Of a DNA stretch of 64,000 nt, positions 27,380 to 38,368 are shown one piece after another. Within the stretch, counting starts at the first letter, position 1. Every line of letters begins with the position of its first letter. Below the pieces are notes generated by a model. The model was not told the DNA's origin and ran no database searches. It saw only the letters and a list, made by a program, of their open reading frames with translations. A program made the translations under genes and the position numbers. Source of the stretch: Xanthobacter autotrophicus Py2 (lineage in GTDB: Bacteria; Pseudomonadota; Alphaproteobacteria; Rhizobiales; Xanthobacteraceae). The stretch spans positions 4,885,501 through 4,949,500 of the forward strand of contig CP000781.1 in assembly GCA_000017645.1 (NCBI GenBank), in the 5' to 3' direction.

Positions 27380-28186
27380 TCACTCCTCCTTGATGACGCC
27401 TCGCGACGGCTGGCAGATCGGCCGCTTGCGGTCCGCGTCGATGAAGCTCACCACGGCCGCGGCGAAGGCGGAAGTCTCCGCCTGCTCGCGCACGGTTTCG
27501 AGCCGGGCCTCGAACGTGCCCTCGCCGAAGAACAGATCGCGATAAACCGCCCGCGCCGCATGCAGGTCGGATTTGGAGAAACCGCGCCGCTTCATGCCGA
27601 CGACGTTGAGGCCGACCAGCTTGCCGGCCTGACCCAGCACATTGCCGAAGGGGATGACATCCTCGCGCACGCCGGTGAGGCCGGAAATCATGCATTGGGC
27701 GCCGATGCGAGTGAACTGGTGCACCGCGCACTGCCCACCCAGGAAGGTGAACTCGCCGACGCTCACATGGCCGCCCAGCACCGCATTGTTGGCGAAGATC
27801 ACGCTGTCGCCCACGGTGCAGTCGTGGCCCACATGGGACCCGGTCATCATCATGACGCCGTTGCCGATGCGGGTGACCCCGCCGCCGCCTGTCGTGCCGA
27901 TGCTGGCCGTCGCATGCTCGCGGATGATGCAGTCGGAGCCGATGAAAAGCTCGGTTCGCTCGCCCTTGTAGTGCACCGACTGGGGTGCGGTACCGAGGGA
28001 GGCGAACGGAAAGACCGTGGTGCGCGCGCCGATGGTGGTGACGCCCTGGATGTTCACATGGGCGAGGAGCTTGACCCCTTCCTTGAGCACCACATCAGGA
28101 CCGAGAACTGTATAGGGGCCGATCTCCACGTCATCCGCGAGCCCCGCCGGGTTCTCCACCCGAGCGGTGGGGTCGATCTTCGCCAC
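27380..28186 (-). CDS. lpxA: UDP-N-acetylglucosamine acyltransferase
   Basis: First step of lipid A synthesis: 3-O-acylation of UDP-GlcNAc. The start is a GTG that shares one base with the fabZ stop (TAGTG), preceded by GGAG, giving 268 residues, close to the usual 262. The N-terminal two-thirds is a left-handed beta-helix of hexapeptide repeats (from IDPTARVENPAGLADDVEIG); the catalytic His region GTTGGGGVTRIGNG..SHVGHDC is visible. The C-terminal helical domain begins near VVGMKRRGFS. The reading frame extends upstream of the GTG but that part only overlaps fabZ. Confidence 0.95.
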   Translation of the reverse strand: MAKIDPTARVENPAGLADDVEIGPYTVLGPDVVLKEGVKLLAHVNIQGVTTIGARTTVFPFASLGTAPQSVHYKGERTELFIGSDCIIREHATASIGTTGGGGVTRIGNGVMMMTGSHVGHDCTVGDSVIFANNAVLGGHVSVGEFTFLGGQCAVHQFTRIGAQCMISGLTGVREDVIPFGNVLGQAGKLVGLNVVGMKRRGFSKSDLHAARAVYRDLFFGEGTFEARLETVREQAETSAFAAAVVSFIDADRKRPICQPSRGVIKEE

Positions 28187-28671
28187 TAGCTGTTCTCCAT
28201 GATCATGGCGCCCACCTTGGCCTGCGCGACGATCTCGCCGCGCACCTTGGCCTCGCCGCGGTACCACCACATGTTGCGGCGGCGGGAGATGCGCGTCATG
28301 TGATATTCAAGCACGTCGCCTGGCACGACCGGACGGCGGAACTTCGCCTCGTCGATGGTCATGAAATAGACCAGGGACGGCTTTTCCTTGTCCTTGCCGA
28401 GCACACAGACGACACCGGCGGTCTGCGCCATGCCCTCGATGATGAGCACTCCCGGCATCACCGGGTTGCCGGGGAAATGGCCCTGGAAGTGCGGCTCGTT
28501 AGCGGTCACATTCTTGATGCCGACGCAGGAAAGGTCGCCGTCGATCTGCTCCACGCGGTCCACCATGAGGAACGGATAGCGGTGGGGCAGACAGGTGAGC
28601 ACCTTCAGGATGTCAGCGCTGGCGAGCACCTTCGGCTCCGCACCTTCGGCGGCATGCGTCGTATCGTTCAT
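28186..28671 (-). CDS. fabZ: 3-hydroxyacyl-ACP dehydratase FabZ
   Basis: Dehydrates 3-hydroxyacyl-ACP in fatty acid elongation, competing with LpxA for hydroxyacyl-ACP. The 161-residue hot-dog-fold protein contains [13 protein letters not shown] and the catalytic loop [19 protein letters not shown] (His and Glu, about 65-83). Overlaps lpxD by 4 bp and lpxA by 1 bp, so lipid A and fatty acid genes are translated together. Confidence 0.97.
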   Translation of the reverse strand: MNDTTHAAEGAEPKVLASADILKVLTCLPHRYPFLMVDRVEQIDGDLSCVGIKNVTANEPHFQGHFPGNPVMPGVLIIEGMAQTAGVVCVLGKDKEKPSLVYFMTIDEAKFRRPVVPGDVLEYHMTRISRRRNMWWYRGEAKVRGEIVAQAKVGAMIMENS

Positions 28672-29765
28672 TCCCCCGATCCTTCCCCTTCCCCGTCATT
28701 GCCGCCGCGCCGGGCGCTGGCCGCGGCGAGGCGCTTGAGGGTCGTTACCTCGCGGAACCATTCGCGCACCGGCTTGGCCGGCGAACCGCCCCAGCGCACG
28801 CCGGGTGGCACATCGCCCTTCACATTGCTGGAGGCCGCGATCTGCGCGCCCGTGCCGATGGTGGCATGGCCCACCACGCCCACCTGACCGCCCAGCATCA
28901 CGAAATCCCCCAGCGTGGTGGACCCGGAAATCCCGGTCTGGGACACGACGATGCAATGGCGGCCGGTCACCACGTTGTGGGCGATCTGCACCAGATTGTC
29001 GATCTTGGTGCCCTCGCCGATGACCGTATCGGTCAACGCGCCGCGATCGATGGTGGTATTGGCGCCGATTTCCACGTCGTCCTGGATCACCACCCGGCCG
29101 ATCTGTGGCACCTTCACATGGCCCCTGGGGCTTGGCTGGTAGCCGAAGCCATCCGAGCCGATGCGCGCGCCGCCATGGATGATGACGCCGTTGCCGAGAA
29201 ACGCATGGATGACGCTGGCGCCGGGCCCGATGGCACAGTTGCGGCCGATGCGGACATTCGGTCCGATGATGGCGCCCGCGCAAACGATAGTGCCCGCGCC
29301 GATTTCAGCGCCGGGACCGATCACGGCGCCGGGATCCACCGTCACCCCGTCCTCGAGCCGCGCCTTGGGATGCACCTGAGCGCCCGGCGCCACGCCGTCC
29401 TGGCCGAAGATGGACAGCGGCTTGAGGGCTCCGGGGAACAGGAAGCGCGTGACGGCGAGAAAGGCCGCAGCGGGACGGGGCGCGATGAGCACAACGAGGC
29501 CGGGGGGCGCCTTGGCGGCGAAGCGCTCGGCGGTGATGACAGCGCCGGCCCGCACGGTGCCGAGCTTCTCGGCGAACTGGACCGTATCGCAGAAGGCGAG
29601 TTCGTCCGGTCCCGCCGTCTCCAGGGTGCCGACGCCGGTGATGGTGCGAGCACCCAGTTCGGCAGCCTGCGCCTCATCGGCGACGGCCAGCCGCGCCCCG
29701 CTGAGGGCCGCCACCTCCGCAAGGGTGAGGGGCGCCGGAAGCGGGAAGAAGACGTCGTGGCTCAT
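28668..29765 (-). CDS. lpxD: UDP-3-O-acylglucosamine N-acyltransferase
   Basis: N-acylates UDP-3-O-acylglucosamine, the third lipid A step. The 365-residue protein from [10 protein letters not shown] has an N-terminal uridine-binding domain (about 1-110) and a left-handed beta-helix (about 115-320) with the catalytic-His region [24 protein letters not shown] and [17 protein letters not shown]. The in-frame extension to 29933 is Arg-rich and not supported. A 94-bp gap separates it from bamA; no skp gene lies between them as it does in enterobacteria. Confidence 0.95.
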   Translation of the reverse strand: MSHDVFFPLPAPLTLAEVAALSGARLAVADEAQAAELGARTITGVGTLETAGPDELAFCDTVQFAEKLGTVRAGAVITAERFAAKAPPGLVVLIAPRPAAAFLAVTRFLFPGALKPLSIFGQDGVAPGAQVHPKARLEDGVTVDPGAVIGPGAEIGAGTIVCAGAIIGPNVRIGRNCAIGPGASVIHAFLGNGVIIHGGARIGSDGFGYQPSPRGHVKVPQIGRVVIQDDVEIGANTTIDRGALTDTVIGEGTKIDNLVQIAHNVVTGRHCIVVSQTGISGSTTLGDFVMLGGQVGVVGHATIGTGAQIAASSNVKGDVPPGVRWGGSPAKPVREWFREVTTLKRLAAASARRGGNDGEGEGSGE

Positions 29766-29859
29766 GGAAAGGGTACGCCCGGGCGCTAAGAACGCGGCGG
29801 GCGCCGGAAGGTTGGGGCCAAAGCCACCCCCCTCCAGCGCCCGCCTTGCAGGTTCGGGA

Positions 29860-32364
29860 TCAGAAGCGCGTGCCGCCGGAGAAGCGGAACGCCTGGGTCC
29901 GGTCGTAAGTCGCCTGCGACAGCACCCACGCATAGTCGAAGCGCAGCGGGCCGAAGGGCGACTGCCAGATCAGGCTGGCGCCGACAGAGGAACGGACCGT
30001 ATTCTCGTCATACACGCAGACATTGTAAACGTAACCGGGAGTGTTCTTAGAATTTGCCGGGCACGTTACCTGATTGGGTGTTCCGTAAAAGATGTTGTTG
30101 CCATCGTAGTTCGGAACCTTCGGGAAATTGGTCGGTCCACCGTAGTCGAAAAGCGAACCGGCATCCGCGAAAATGGCACCCTTCATCCCGATATCCTTAG
30201 GCAGGAAGGCGAAGGGAAACTGGATTTCCGCCGACACACCCCAATATGTCGTACCACCCAGTGCATTCAGCTGATTGTTGTAGCAGTTGTAGCCGATGAC
30301 CGAATTCAGGTTGCTGGCAGCGCACGGCGCGATATCGCGCGGACCGATACCGGACGGGGCGAAGCCGCGCACCAAGTTCGGGCCCATGTAGAAGTTGTCG
30401 AGCACGTCGAGCGTGTCGTTGCCCCACGAACTCACATAGCCGGCCTGGGTGCGCAGGATGAGCACCGAGTCACCCCAGAGCGGCGTGTAGTGACGGATGT
30501 CACCGGTCGTACGGATGAAGTTCACGTCACCACCGATGCCGGCGAAGTCCTGCTTCAGTTCTGCATAGAGGCCCTGGGTCGGGTTCAGGTTGTTGTCGAG
30601 ACCGTTGAACGACAGGGTATAGCCGATCGCCGAGGTGATCGTAGCTCCCTGAGCCGCCGCATCGCGGATCGCCCAAGAGGTCGTGCTCGCGCAGTAGTCG
30701 TAATAGACGGTACCGACCGCGTAGTCGTTACAAAGGTTGATCTCGCGCTGGTAGAGATTGTAGCGCAGCGCCAGCGTGATCTCGTCGGTGATGGGCAGGC
30801 CGAAGCGCAGGCCACCGCCGATGGTGGTGGTGCCATACGGCGTGTAGCTCGTGGTGCTGGTCTCTTTCCAGTACAGGTCGAAGCCGGCAGCCAAGCGATA
30901 GCCGAGGAAGTAAGGCTCGGTGAAGGAGAACTCCGCGCCCTGGGCGTTCTGGCCCATGGAGCCGGACACCTTCACGTACTGGCCGCGACCGAGGAAGTTC
31001 TTCTCGCCCAAGGAGACCTCGGCGATGACGCCGTCCGCCGTGGAGTAGCCGCCGGAGATGGCGAACTCACCCGTGGGCTGGTCTTCCACGTCCACCACCA
31101 GGATCACGCGGTCGGGCGCGGAACCGGGCTCGGTGGTGATCTTGACGGTCTTGAAGTAGCCGAGGTTGCGCAGGCGGCGCTCGGCGCGATCCACCAGCAC
31201 GCGATTGTAGGCATCGCCCTCGCCGATATCGAACTCGCGGCGCACCACATAGTCGCGGGTGCGAGTGTTGCCGCGCACCTCGATGCGCTCGATGTAGACC
31301 CGCGGGCCTTCCTCGACCACGAACACGATGTTGATGCGCTTGGCCTCGAAGTCACGATCGCCACGGGGACGCACCTGGGCGAAGGCGTAGCCGCTCTTCG
31401 ACACCTCGATGGTCAGGTTCTCGACCGACTTCTCGACCAGTTCCGCATTGTAGACCTGCCCCTCGGTGGCGCGCACGGAGCGGCGCAGGGACTCACCGGA
31501 GACATCGCGGATGTTGGAGACCACATCCACCTTGCCGAAGCGATACTGCTCGCCCTCGTCCAGGGTGAAGGTAATGGTGTAGCCGCCGCCGGCCGGATCC
31601 ATCTCGGCAGAGGCGCCGATGATGCGGAAGTCGGCATAGCCGTTCTTCAGGTAGAAGCGGCGCAGCAATTCCTGGTCCGAGTTGACCCGGTCCGGATCGT
31701 ACACGTCGGTGGACTTGAGGAACGACAGCCAGTTGGTGGCGGTCGTCGAGATCACGTCCTTCAGCTTCCAGTCCGAGAAGGCCTTGTTGCCAACGAACTT
31801 GATGTCCTTGATGCCGGTCTTGTCACCCTCGGTGATCTCGAACACGAGATCCACGCGGCCGTTGCCGCGATCGATGGTCACCGGATTGACGCGCACGCCG
31901 GAGCGGCCGGAACGGCGGTAGACCTCGATGATGCGCTGGGTGTCGGACTGGACGGTGGCCTTGGAGAGGGCGCCGCGGGCCTTGGACTGAACCTCGCCCT
32001 CAAGCACCTCGTCCTTGATCTTGCGGTTGCCCTCGAACACGACGCGGTTGATCACCTCGTTCTCGGACACGCGCACGATGATGCGGCCGCCGGACTGGGA
32101 CACCTGCACGTCGGAGAACAGGCCGGTGGCGTAGAGCGCCTTCCAGGCCTCGTCGATCTTGGCGCCCGTGTAGGGTCCAGGACCGAAATAGGAACGAATG
32201 GTCTCAGCATCGACGCGACGGTTGCCCTCGACGACGATGGAGCTCGACTGCGCGGCGGCAGGACTTGCCACGACGAGGGAACCGGCCACCGAAACTCCCG
32301 CGACGCACGCGGCGAGCCCAAAGGCGGCAGCCAGATTTCTCAAGACCCGGAGCGAAGCAGTCAT
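29860..32364 (-). CDS. bamA: Outer membrane protein assembly factor BamA
   Basis: Central Omp85 insertase that folds beta-barrels into the outer membrane. The 834-residue precursor has a signal peptide (cleavage near ASPAAAQS), five POTRA repeats (about 40-430, starting [19 protein letters not shown]), and a 16-strand barrel with the typical VRGF motif ([12 protein letters not shown]) and terminal Phe (RFSGGTRF). A TTG-start extension to 32424 is not supported. It follows rseP after 195 bp, room for its own promoter. Confidence 0.97.
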   Translation of the reverse strand: MTASLRVLRNLAAAFGLAACVAGVSVAGSLVVASPAAAQSSSIVVEGNRRVDAETIRSYFGPGPYTGAKIDEAWKALYATGLFSDVQVSQSGGRIIVRVSENEVINRVVFEGNRKIKDEVLEGEVQSKARGALSKATVQSDTQRIIEVYRRSGRSGVRVNPVTIDRGNGRVDLVFEITEGDKTGIKDIKFVGNKAFSDWKLKDVISTTATNWLSFLKSTDVYDPDRVNSDQELLRRFYLKNGYADFRIIGASAEMDPAGGGYTITFTLDEGEQYRFGKVDVVSNIRDVSGESLRRSVRATEGQVYNAELVEKSVENLTIEVSKSGYAFAQVRPRGDRDFEAKRINIVFVVEEGPRVYIERIEVRGNTRTRDYVVRREFDIGEGDAYNRVLVDRAERRLRNLGYFKTVKITTEPGSAPDRVILVVDVEDQPTGEFAISGGYSTADGVIAEVSLGEKNFLGRGQYVKVSGSMGQNAQGAEFSFTEPYFLGYRLAAGFDLYWKETSTTSYTPYGTTTIGGGLRFGLPITDEITLALRYNLYQREINLCNDYAVGTVYYDYCASTTSWAIRDAAAQGATITSAIGYTLSFNGLDNNLNPTQGLYAELKQDFAGIGGDVNFIRTTGDIRHYTPLWGDSVLILRTQAGYVSSWGNDTLDVLDNFYMGPNLVRGFAPSGIGPRDIAPCAASNLNSVIGYNCYNNQLNALGGTTYWGVSAEIQFPFAFLPKDIGMKGAIFADAGSLFDYGGPTNFPKVPNYDGNNIFYGTPNQVTCPANSKNTPGYVYNVCVYDENTVRSSVGASLIWQSPFGPLRFDYAWVLSQATYDRTQAFRFSGGTRF

Positions 32365-32559
32365 ATGGTGCGCAACCTTGAAATTTCGTTGTTCTCGAAG
32401 CCGCCGAAAGCCTGTGAAGGGCAATGACGGATTCTCACCCTGCGTTGCCGCTTGTACAGGCTTTTACCTGCGGTGCAAACCGAACCGCCCCTCCAGCCTG
32501 CCTTTTCCGGAGGACCGTTGCGCTCACGCCACGACCCCGGTGCGGCAAATCAAAAACCC

Positions 32560-33717
32560 TTACATTGCAGCAATATGCAGCACGTCATTCCATGTGGCGA
32601 AAATCATCAGCATCAGCACCAGCGCGAGGCCGATGCGGAAGCCGATGTCCTGTGTGCGCGCGCTCAGCGGACGCCCGCGGATCGCCTCGAAAGCGTAGAA
32701 CAGAAGGTGGCCGCCATCCAACAGCGGGATGGGAAAGAGGTTAAGCAATCCAATGGAAACGGACAGCACTGCTGCCAGAGATAGGAGTGCCCCAATACCG
32801 AATGTCGCAACCTGCCCCGACACCTGGGCGATGCGGATGGGTCCGCCGAGCTGATCGGCCGACTCGCGGCCGGCGATCAGCCCGCCCAGATAGCCGAAGG
32901 TGCGGGTCACCACGAACCAGGTTTCCTGGACGCCGAGCCCCACCGCCTCAATGGGGCCGTAGCGGTGGGTGGTCACGTCACCTGCCGCGAGGGAACGAGA
33001 AATGCCGAGCAGGCCGGTGCGGTGCACATTGCCGAAGGGGTCCTTCACCTCCTTCAGCTCGGGCACGGCGGTGAGGGTGAGCTGCCGGTCGCCGCGCTCG
33101 ATGGTGAAGGCGAGCCCCTCCCCTGCACGGCTGCCGACGATGCGCTGCATGTCGGAGAAGCTCTCCACCTTGGCGCCGTCGATCTCCAGCACCAGGTCGC
33201 CGGGCTTGAAGCCGGCGCTCTCGGCCGCGCTGCCGGGGTTCACCTGATCCACGCGGGGCGCCGTCACCTGCTTGCCGAACACCATGAAGACGAAGGCGAA
33301 GATGACGATGGCGAGCAGGAAGTTCGCGATCGGGCCGGCGGCCACGATGGCGGCGCGCCAGGCCACCGGCTGGAAGAAGAAGCTCTCGCGCCGCTCGGCC
33401 GGCGTCATTTCGGCGAGGCGCGCCTGATTGGGGGTGGAGGCGGCGTCCTCGTCACCGAAGAAGCGCACATAGCCGCCCAGCGGCACCGCGGCGAGCCGCC
33501 AGCGGGTGCCGTGCCGGTCATTGAAGCCGGCGATCTCCGGCCCGAAGCCGAGGGAGAAGGTGAGCACCTTCACGCCGGCGCGCCGCGCCACCCAGAAATG
33601 GCCGAGCTCGTGGAAGAACACCACGAGGGTCAGAACGAACAGGAAGGGAACGATATATCCGAGAAGGGAGGACGAGAGACTGCCCAGGTGCGCGCCGAGA
33701 CCGGAAAGCACATCCAT
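32560..33717 (-). CDS. rseP: Site-2 protease RseP family zinc metalloprotease
   Basis: Intramembrane protease that in E. coli cleaves the anti-sigma factor RseA and signal-peptide remnants. The 385-residue protein has HELGH in the first membrane helix (VVFFHELGHFWVARRAGV, about 31-48), a single PDZ domain (about 130-200; E. coli has two), and the second metal motif NLFPIPLLDGGHLLFY near the C-terminus. Start at 33717 has a TGAGGTTCC ribosome-binding site. Separated from dxr by a terminator, so it probably begins a new transcript. Confidence 0.95.
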   Translation of the reverse strand: MDVLSGLGAHLGSLSSSLLGYIVPFLFVLTLVVFFHELGHFWVARRAGVKVLTFSLGFGPEIAGFNDRHGTRWRLAAVPLGGYVRFFGDEDAASTPNQARLAEMTPAERRESFFFQPVAWRAAIVAAGPIANFLLAIVIFAFVFMVFGKQVTAPRVDQVNPGSAAESAGFKPGDLVLEIDGAKVESFSDMQRIVGSRAGEGLAFTIERGDRQLTLTAVPELKEVKDPFGNVHRTGLLGISRSLAAGDVTTHRYGPIEAVGLGVQETWFVVTRTFGYLGGLIAGRESADQLGGPIRIAQVSGQVATFGIGALLSLAAVLSVSIGLLNLFPIPLLDGGHLLFYAFEAIRGRPLSARTQDIGFRIGLALVLMLMIFATWNDVLHIAAM

Positions 33718-33823
33718 TATCGGAACCTCATTTCCCGCGGACGGCACCCGGCACGAGGGAAGTCCCGTGCCTTGAGCCGGCCAGATGCTGCCGGGCCGCC
33801 CGGCATCAAGACCATCGTCCGCC

Positions 33824-33853
33824 AAAACGGACGGTATAAAAGCCTACCGTCCG
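33824..33853 (-). terminator. Intrinsic terminator downstream of dxr
   Basis: On the minus strand a perfect 9-bp stem CGGACGGTA / TACCGTCCG with loop GGCTTTTA is followed by TTTTGG, 20 nt after the dxr stop. It marks the end of a transcript coming from the frr-uppS-cdsA-dxr side. Confidence 0.75.
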
Positions 33854-33872
33854 CCGAGGCGGCAAACTGATC

Positions 33873-35042
33873 CTAAGATGCCTTTGCGGAAAACTTAGGC
33901 AAGAGCACGGCAGCAGCACGGCGCGCCTGTGCATCCGCCTCCATGGCATCGGCGACGCTGGCGGGCGCAGGACCGCCATTGATGCGGTCCAGCGTCGCGG
34001 CCACGGTATCGGTGATGCCGTAAAAGCCGATCCGCCCCTCAAGATACGCCGCGACCGCCACCTCGTTGGCCGCGTTCAGAATGGTTGCGGCCATCCCGTC
34101 GGCGGCCATGGCGGCGCGGGCGAGCGCCAGCGCCGGGAAGCGGGCCTCGTCCGGCGCCTCGAAGCTGAGGCGGCCCAGGGCCACCAGGTCCAGCCGGCGG
34201 CAGGAGGTGACGATTCGATCCGGAAACGCCAGGCAATGGGCGATCGGCACGCACATGTCGGGCATGGCGAGGCCGGCTGTCACGGACCCATCGACAAACG
34301 ACACCAGCCCGTGGACCACCGACTCGGGATGCACCACCGCGTCGAAGCGCTCGGGCGGCAGGGCGAACAGGTGCATCGCCTCGATCAGTTCGAGGCCCTT
34401 GTTCATGAGGGTGGCCGAATCGATGGTGATCTTGGCGCCCATCGACCAGTTGGGGTGCTTGAGCGCATCCTTCGGCAGTGCCCGCGCGATCTCCTCCCGG
34501 CTTTTCAGCCGGAACGGGCCGCCCGAGGCCGTGAGCGTGATCTTCTCCACCGCCTTGCGTGGGCCGGCCTCCAGCGCCTGGAAGATGGCGTTGTGCTCGC
34601 TGTCCACGGGCAGGATCTCGGTGCCCTGCCGCGCCGCCTCGGCCATGAAGAAGGCACCGGCGGCCACCAGACATTCCTTGTTGGCCAGCGCGATGCGCCG
34701 GCCCGGCGCGAAGGCAGCCACGGTGGGCGCAAGGCCCGCCACGCCGACGATGGCGCTTACCACCACGTCCGCCTCGCGCTGGGCCGCCTCGATCAGGGCC
34801 GAGGGACCGGCGCCGCTGGCGATGCCGGAGCCGGCCAGCGCTTCGGCGAGCGCCCTGCCCGCCGCCGGATCGGCGATGGCGGCAAAGCGCGCATTGAGCG
34901 CACGGGCGGTCTCGGCCAGTGCCGCGACATCCCGTCCGCCGGCGACCGCTTCCACCTCATAGAGGCCGGGCGCATCGGCCAGGAGGGTCCGGACGCTGTG
35001 GCCGATGGAGCCGGTGGCCCCGAGGATGGAAAGGCGCTTCAT
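33873..35042 (-). CDS. dxr: 1-deoxy-D-xylulose-5-phosphate reductoisomerase
   Basis: Converts DXP to 2-C-methyl-D-erythritol 4-phosphate with NADPH in the non-mevalonate isoprenoid pathway that feeds UppS. The 389-residue protein has the NADPH motif ILGATGSIGHS (about 6-16), NKECLVAAG, the metal-binding PVDSEHNAIFQ, and SASGGPFR-like TASGGPFRLKSREE. ATG at 35042, 10 bp after cdsA. Confidence 0.97.
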   Translation of the reverse strand: MKRLSILGATGSIGHSVRTLLADAPGLYEVEAVAGGRDVAALAETARALNARFAAIADPAAGRALAEALAGSGIASGAGPSALIEAAQREADVVVSAIVGVAGLAPTVAAFAPGRRIALANKECLVAAGAFFMAEAARQGTEILPVDSEHNAIFQALEAGPRKAVEKITLTASGGPFRLKSREEIARALPKDALKHPNWSMGAKITIDSATLMNKGLELIEAMHLFALPPERFDAVVHPESVVHGLVSFVDGSVTAGLAMPDMCVPIAHCLAFPDRIVTSCRRLDLVALGRLSFEAPDEARFPALALARAAMAADGMAATILNAANEVAVAAYLEGRIGFYGITDTVAATLDRINGGPAPASVADAMEADAQARRAAAVLLPKFSAKAS

Positions 35043-35052
35043 GAAACACGTC

Positions 35053-35886
35053 CTACCACAAGAGCAGCCCCGCCGCCGGATCGCTCGCGCTGCGCAGGAG
35101 CGCCACCACCACGGCGGCTAGGGATGCGGCAGCGAATCCGTCAAGCCGGTCCAGCAGCCCGCCATGGCCGGGAATAAGCCGGCTCGCATCCTTCACGCCG
35201 AACAGCCGCTTGAGCGCGGATTCGGCCAGATCGCCCGCCTGGCTGATGATGCTGAGCCCCAGCGCGAGCCCGGCCACGGGCAGCAGCGCGGCGCCGCCGG
35301 GGATCGCCGCCACCAGCACGCCCGCCGCCATGCCCGCGAGGGTGCCACCGATGGCGCCCGACCAGGTCTTGTTGGGGGAAACACGCGGCCACAGCTTCGG
35401 CCCACCCAGGGCGCGGCCGGTGAAATAGGCGAAGATGTCGGTCGCCCACACCACGGCGCACAGGAACAGCACCGCAATGAGGCCGAGCGGCGTCTCGCCG
35501 CGCAGGATCACCACCGGCAGGGCCGCGCTGCCGGCGACGATGAGGCCGGTCATGGCCCAGCCGCTCTGGCGCGGGGTCGCCAGCGCCGCGGCCGCCGCCC
35601 CAAGGCCAACGGCGCTGAAGACGTAAGTTGGCATGTCCGACACGGCGAGGACGCCGCCGGCGATCAGCGTGAGCCCGCCGATACCGAGATAGACCGGCCG
35701 GTTGTCCAGCCGCGCGAGAGTCGCCCACTCATAGAGAATCGCGCCCCCGGCCAGCACCCACAGGATGGCGAAGGGAATGCCGCCCAGATAGGCGGCGAGG
35801 AGCACAACCGGCACGAGGACGAGCGCGGAGAGCGTCCGATGCTTCAGATCGGAACCGAAATTCACGGGGGTCAGGGTCCCGGACAC
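35053..35886 (-). CDS. cdsA: Phosphatidate cytidylyltransferase
   Basis: Makes CDP-diacylglycerol, the common precursor of phospholipids, at the inner membrane. The 277-residue protein has about seven membrane segments and ends with the CdsA signature [20 protein letters not shown] followed by GLLDRLDG. The annotated start is GTG, overlapping uppS by 16 bp; a GTG at 35865 just after the uppS stop is an alternative. Confidence 0.94.
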   Translation of the reverse strand: MSGTLTPVNFGSDLKHRTLSALVLVPVVLLAAYLGGIPFAILWVLAGGAILYEWATLARLDNRPVYLGIGGLTLIAGGVLAVSDMPTYVFSAVGLGAAAAALATPRQSGWAMTGLIVAGSAALPVVILRGETPLGLIAVLFLCAVVWATDIFAYFTGRALGGPKLWPRVSPNKTWSGAIGGTLAGMAAGVLVAAIPGGAALLPVAGLALGLSIISQAGDLAESALKRLFGVKDASRLIPGHGGLLDRLDGFAAASLAAVVVALLRSASDPAAGLLLW

Positions 35887-36638
35887 TTGGTGACGCCGCC
35901 GAAGCGGCGATCCCGCCGGGCATATTCGTCAATGGCCGCAAGCAGGGCGGCCTTGTCGAAATCGGGCCAGTAGATGGGCAGGAACACGAATTCGGAATAA
36001 GCCGCCTGCCACAGCAGGAAGTTCGAGAGCCGCTGCTCGCCGGAGGTGCGCACGATGAGGTCGGGATCGGGGATGCCTGCGGTCTCGAGCCGCTGGGAGA
36101 TCATGTCCACATCCACGTCCTGCGGCCGCACCCGGCCGGCGGCGACATCCGCCGCGATGCGCGAGACCGCGGCCGCGATCTCCTGCCGCGAGCCGTAATT
36201 GAACGCCACCACCAGGGTGAGGCCGGTGTTGTTGCAGGTCAGGGCCTCGGCATCCACCAGCAGCTGGCGGATGTCGGGGGCGAGATTGTCCCGCTCGCCG
36301 ATCACCTTCACCCGCACATTGTCGGCATGCAGGTCAGCGAGGTCGTGGCGCAGGAACAGCTTCAGGAGCCCCATCAGCTCCCGTACCTCGGTCAGTGGCC
36401 GCGACCAGTTCTCCGACGAGAAGCTGTAGATGGTGAGGAAGCGGATGCCCACCTCGCGGGCGGCGCGCACGCACCGGCGCAGCGCCTCCACCCCGCGCCG
36501 GTGGCCCTCCACCCGCGGCAGCTTGCGCGAAGTGGCCCAGCGCCCGTTGCCGTCCATGATCACGCCCACATGCACCGGGACGACAGCCGGCGACCGTTCG
36601 GTAACGGTGGCCTCGCCCGCAGCGGCGCGTAGGGACAT
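35871..36638 (-). CDS. uppS: Isoprenyl transferase (undecaprenyl diphosphate synthase)
   Basis: Cis-prenyltransferase that builds the C55 lipid carrier for peptidoglycan and surface polysaccharides. The 255-residue protein has [12 protein letters not shown] (catalytic Asp, about 26) followed by [24 protein letters not shown], and the C-terminal [20 protein letters not shown] with the conserved Arg/Ser pair. Start at 36638 is supported by family alignment and a GGAG site; the upstream extension is Arg/Pro-rich. Confidence 0.96.
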   Translation of the reverse strand: MSLRAAAGEATVTERSPAVVPVHVGVIMDGNGRWATSRKLPRVEGHRRGVEALRRCVRAAREVGIRFLTIYSFSSENWSRPLTEVRELMGLLKLFLRHDLADLHADNVRVKVIGERDNLAPDIRQLLVDAEALTCNNTGLTLVVAFNYGSRQEIAAAVSRIAADVAAGRVRPQDVDVDMISQRLETAGIPDPDLIVRTSGEQRLSNFLLWQAAYSEFVFLPIYWPDFDKAALLAAIDEYARRDRRFGGVTKCPGP

Positions 36639-36666
36639 GGCTTGCTCCGGGCTCAAGAGCGGCTCC

Positions 36667-37230
36667 TCAAACCGAAAGGATTTCCTTTTCCTTCTGGGCG
36701 AGCGTCTGGTCGATCTCGGCGATGGTTTCGTCGGTGGCCTTCTGCACGTCCTTGGACAGGCGGTCGAGATCATCGGAACTCATCTCGCCGTCCTTTTCCA
36801 CCTTCTTCAGGTGGTCCATACCGTCGCGACGCACATGCCGCACCGCCACCTTGGCCGCCTCGGCATATTTGTGGGCGACCTTCACCAGCTCCTGGCGACG
36901 CTCCTGGTTCAGCTCGGGAATGCGCAGGCGCAGCACCTGGCCCTCGGTGTTCGGGTTGAGGCCAAGGTTGCTGTCGCGGATGGCTTTCTCAACCGCGCTC
37001 ACCATGCCGCGGTCCCACACCTGCACCGACAGCAGGCGCGCTTCCGGCACCGATACGGTGGCGACCTGATTCAGCGGCATGCGCGCGCCGTAGGCCTCGA
37101 TGGTGATGGGGTCGAGCAGGCTGGCGGAGGCGCGCCCGGTGCGCAGCCCGCCCAGTTCGTCCCTGAGCACGCCGACAGCGCCCTGCATGCGGCGCTTCAG
37201 ATCGGACATGTCGAAGGTCCCGGTGGTCAT
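36667..37230 (-). CDS. frr: Ribosome recycling factor
   Basis: Splits post-termination ribosomes with EF-G. The 187-residue protein starts [15 protein letters not shown] and contains the family motifs [14 protein letters not shown] (about 35-48), [20 protein letters not shown] and [11 protein letters not shown]. The ribosome-binding site is AGAGGTTAGCC. It lies 343 bp downstream of pyrH, and its leader holds a perfect 16-bp hairpin. Confidence 0.97.
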   Translation of the reverse strand: MTTGTFDMSDLKRRMQGAVGVLRDELGGLRTGRASASLLDPITIEAYGARMPLNQVATVSVPEARLLSVQVWDRGMVSAVEKAIRDSNLGLNPNTEGQVLRLRIPELNQERRQELVKVAHKYAEAAKVAVRHVRRDGMDHLKKVEKDGEMSSDDLDRLSKDVQKATDETIAEIDQTLAQKEKEILSV

Positions 37231-37573
37231 GGCTAACCTCTGTAGTCTGTTGTCGGGGCCCGCTCCATTGGCATGGAAACGTTTCTGTTTCCATGCCAAT
37301 GGCCGAACCCCGCGTCAGGATGCGGAGCTCCGGGCAAAGGACTGGCGCCGGCGCGGATGACAGGATGGTACGGCTTCTTGATGGCAGTGCGAGGGATGCG
37401 ATGCGAAGCGCGCGGCAGAGGTGCGGCAAAGGCCGCACCAAACCGCCCCGCCCTCGCGGTGCGCTCCCGGTCCCCCGATTCCAGCCTGAACCCCAACCCA
37501 AGATCCCAGCCGACGACCGGCACCCCTTGACCCGACAATGCGCAGAAGCGTAATCGCCCCGCGCAGTACAGGT
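37231..37573. other. pyrH-frr intergenic region (343 bp)
   Basis: Longer than usual for this otherwise tight operon. Apart from the hairpin at 37265-37302, I find no convincing gene: short open frames here are Arg/Pro-rich shadows without ribosome-binding sites. It may hold a promoter for frr-uppS-cdsA-dxr. Confidence 0.5.
37265..37302. promoter_or_regulatory. Perfect 16-bp inverted repeat in the frr leader
   Basis: Arms CCATTGGCATGGAAAC (37265-37280) and GTTTCCATGCCAATGG (37287-37302) are perfectly complementary around the 6-nt spacer GTTTCT. On the frr-sense strand it ends 34 nt before the start codon. It is less GC-rich than its surroundings and has no T-run after it, so it may be a regulatory hairpin, a protein-binding palindrome or a dispersed repeat rather than a terminator. 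Confidence 0.7.
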
Positions 37574-38347
37574 TCAGGGAGCGACGACCGTCACACGGCC
37601 TTCACCCTTCGCGGCCGTGGCGATGGCGCCGGGCTCGCGAATATCGAACACGATTATCGGCAACGACGCCTCGCGGGCAAGGGCGAAGGCGGCCGCATCC
37701 ATCACCTTGAGGTCGCGGGCGAGCGCCTCGTCGTGGGTGATGCGGTCGTAGCGCGTGGCGGTCGGGTCCTTCTTGGGGTCGGCGGTGTAGACACCGTCCA
37801 CGTTAGTGGCCTTCAGCACCGCGTCGCAATCCAGCTCGGCGGCGCGCAGGACCGCGCCGGTATCCGTGGTGAAATACGGATTGCCGGTGCCGCCGGTGAG
37901 CACGACGATGCGCCCGCGCCGCAGGTGCCGGTTAGCCGGCTGGCGGGCATAGGGCTCACAGACAGTCGGCATGGGAATGGCGGACAGGGTGCGGGCCGGC
38001 GCGCCCGCCGCCTCGATGGCGGCCTCGAGCGCGAGGCCGTTCATGACGGTGGCCAGCATGCCCATGTGGTCGGCGGTGGCGCGGTCGAGATCCTCGCCCG
38101 CCACCCGCGCGCCGCGCAGGATGTTGCCGCCGCCCACCACCACCGCCACCTCGCAGCCAAGCGCACGCGCCGCGACCAGGTCACGGGCGATGCGGGCCAC
38201 GGTAGGCGGATGGAGGCCGAAGGGCTCCGAGCCCATCAGGGCTTCGCCGGAGACCTTCACCAGGATGCGGGGATAAGGGAGGCCCGATGCCGCGAACGGC
38301 ACCGGGGGCTCCGGGAAGTCCGAGTCGTCCGCCGTGGAAGCGGTCAT
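37574..38347 (-). CDS. pyrH: UMP kinase
   Basis: Phosphorylates UMP to UDP; hexameric amino-acid-kinase-fold enzyme. The 257-residue protein has [12 protein letters not shown] (about 28-39), [11 protein letters not shown], the [15 protein letters not shown] loop and [15 protein letters not shown]. The first 25 residues (acidic, Pro-rich) extend beyond the E. coli enzyme. GGGGGG precedes the ATG. Confidence 0.96.
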   Translation of the reverse strand: MTASTADDSDFPEPPVPFAASGLPYPRILVKVSGEALMGSEPFGLHPPTVARIARDLVAARALGCEVAVVVGGGNILRGARVAGEDLDRATADHMGMLATVMNGLALEAAIEAAGAPARTLSAIPMPTVCEPYARQPANRHLRRGRIVVLTGGTGNPYFTTDTGAVLRAAELDCDAVLKATNVDGVYTADPKKDPTATRYDRITHDEALARDLKVMDAAAFALAREASLPIIVFDIREPGAIATAAKGEGRVTVVAP

Positions 38348-38368
38348 GAGAGCCCCCCTTTGCCCTTT

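Noticed and set aside
29410..32427. 1005-codon plus-strand open frame opposite lpxD and bamA
   Set aside because: BamA and LpxD are unmistakable on the minus strand; the long antisense frame is a by-product of GC bias.
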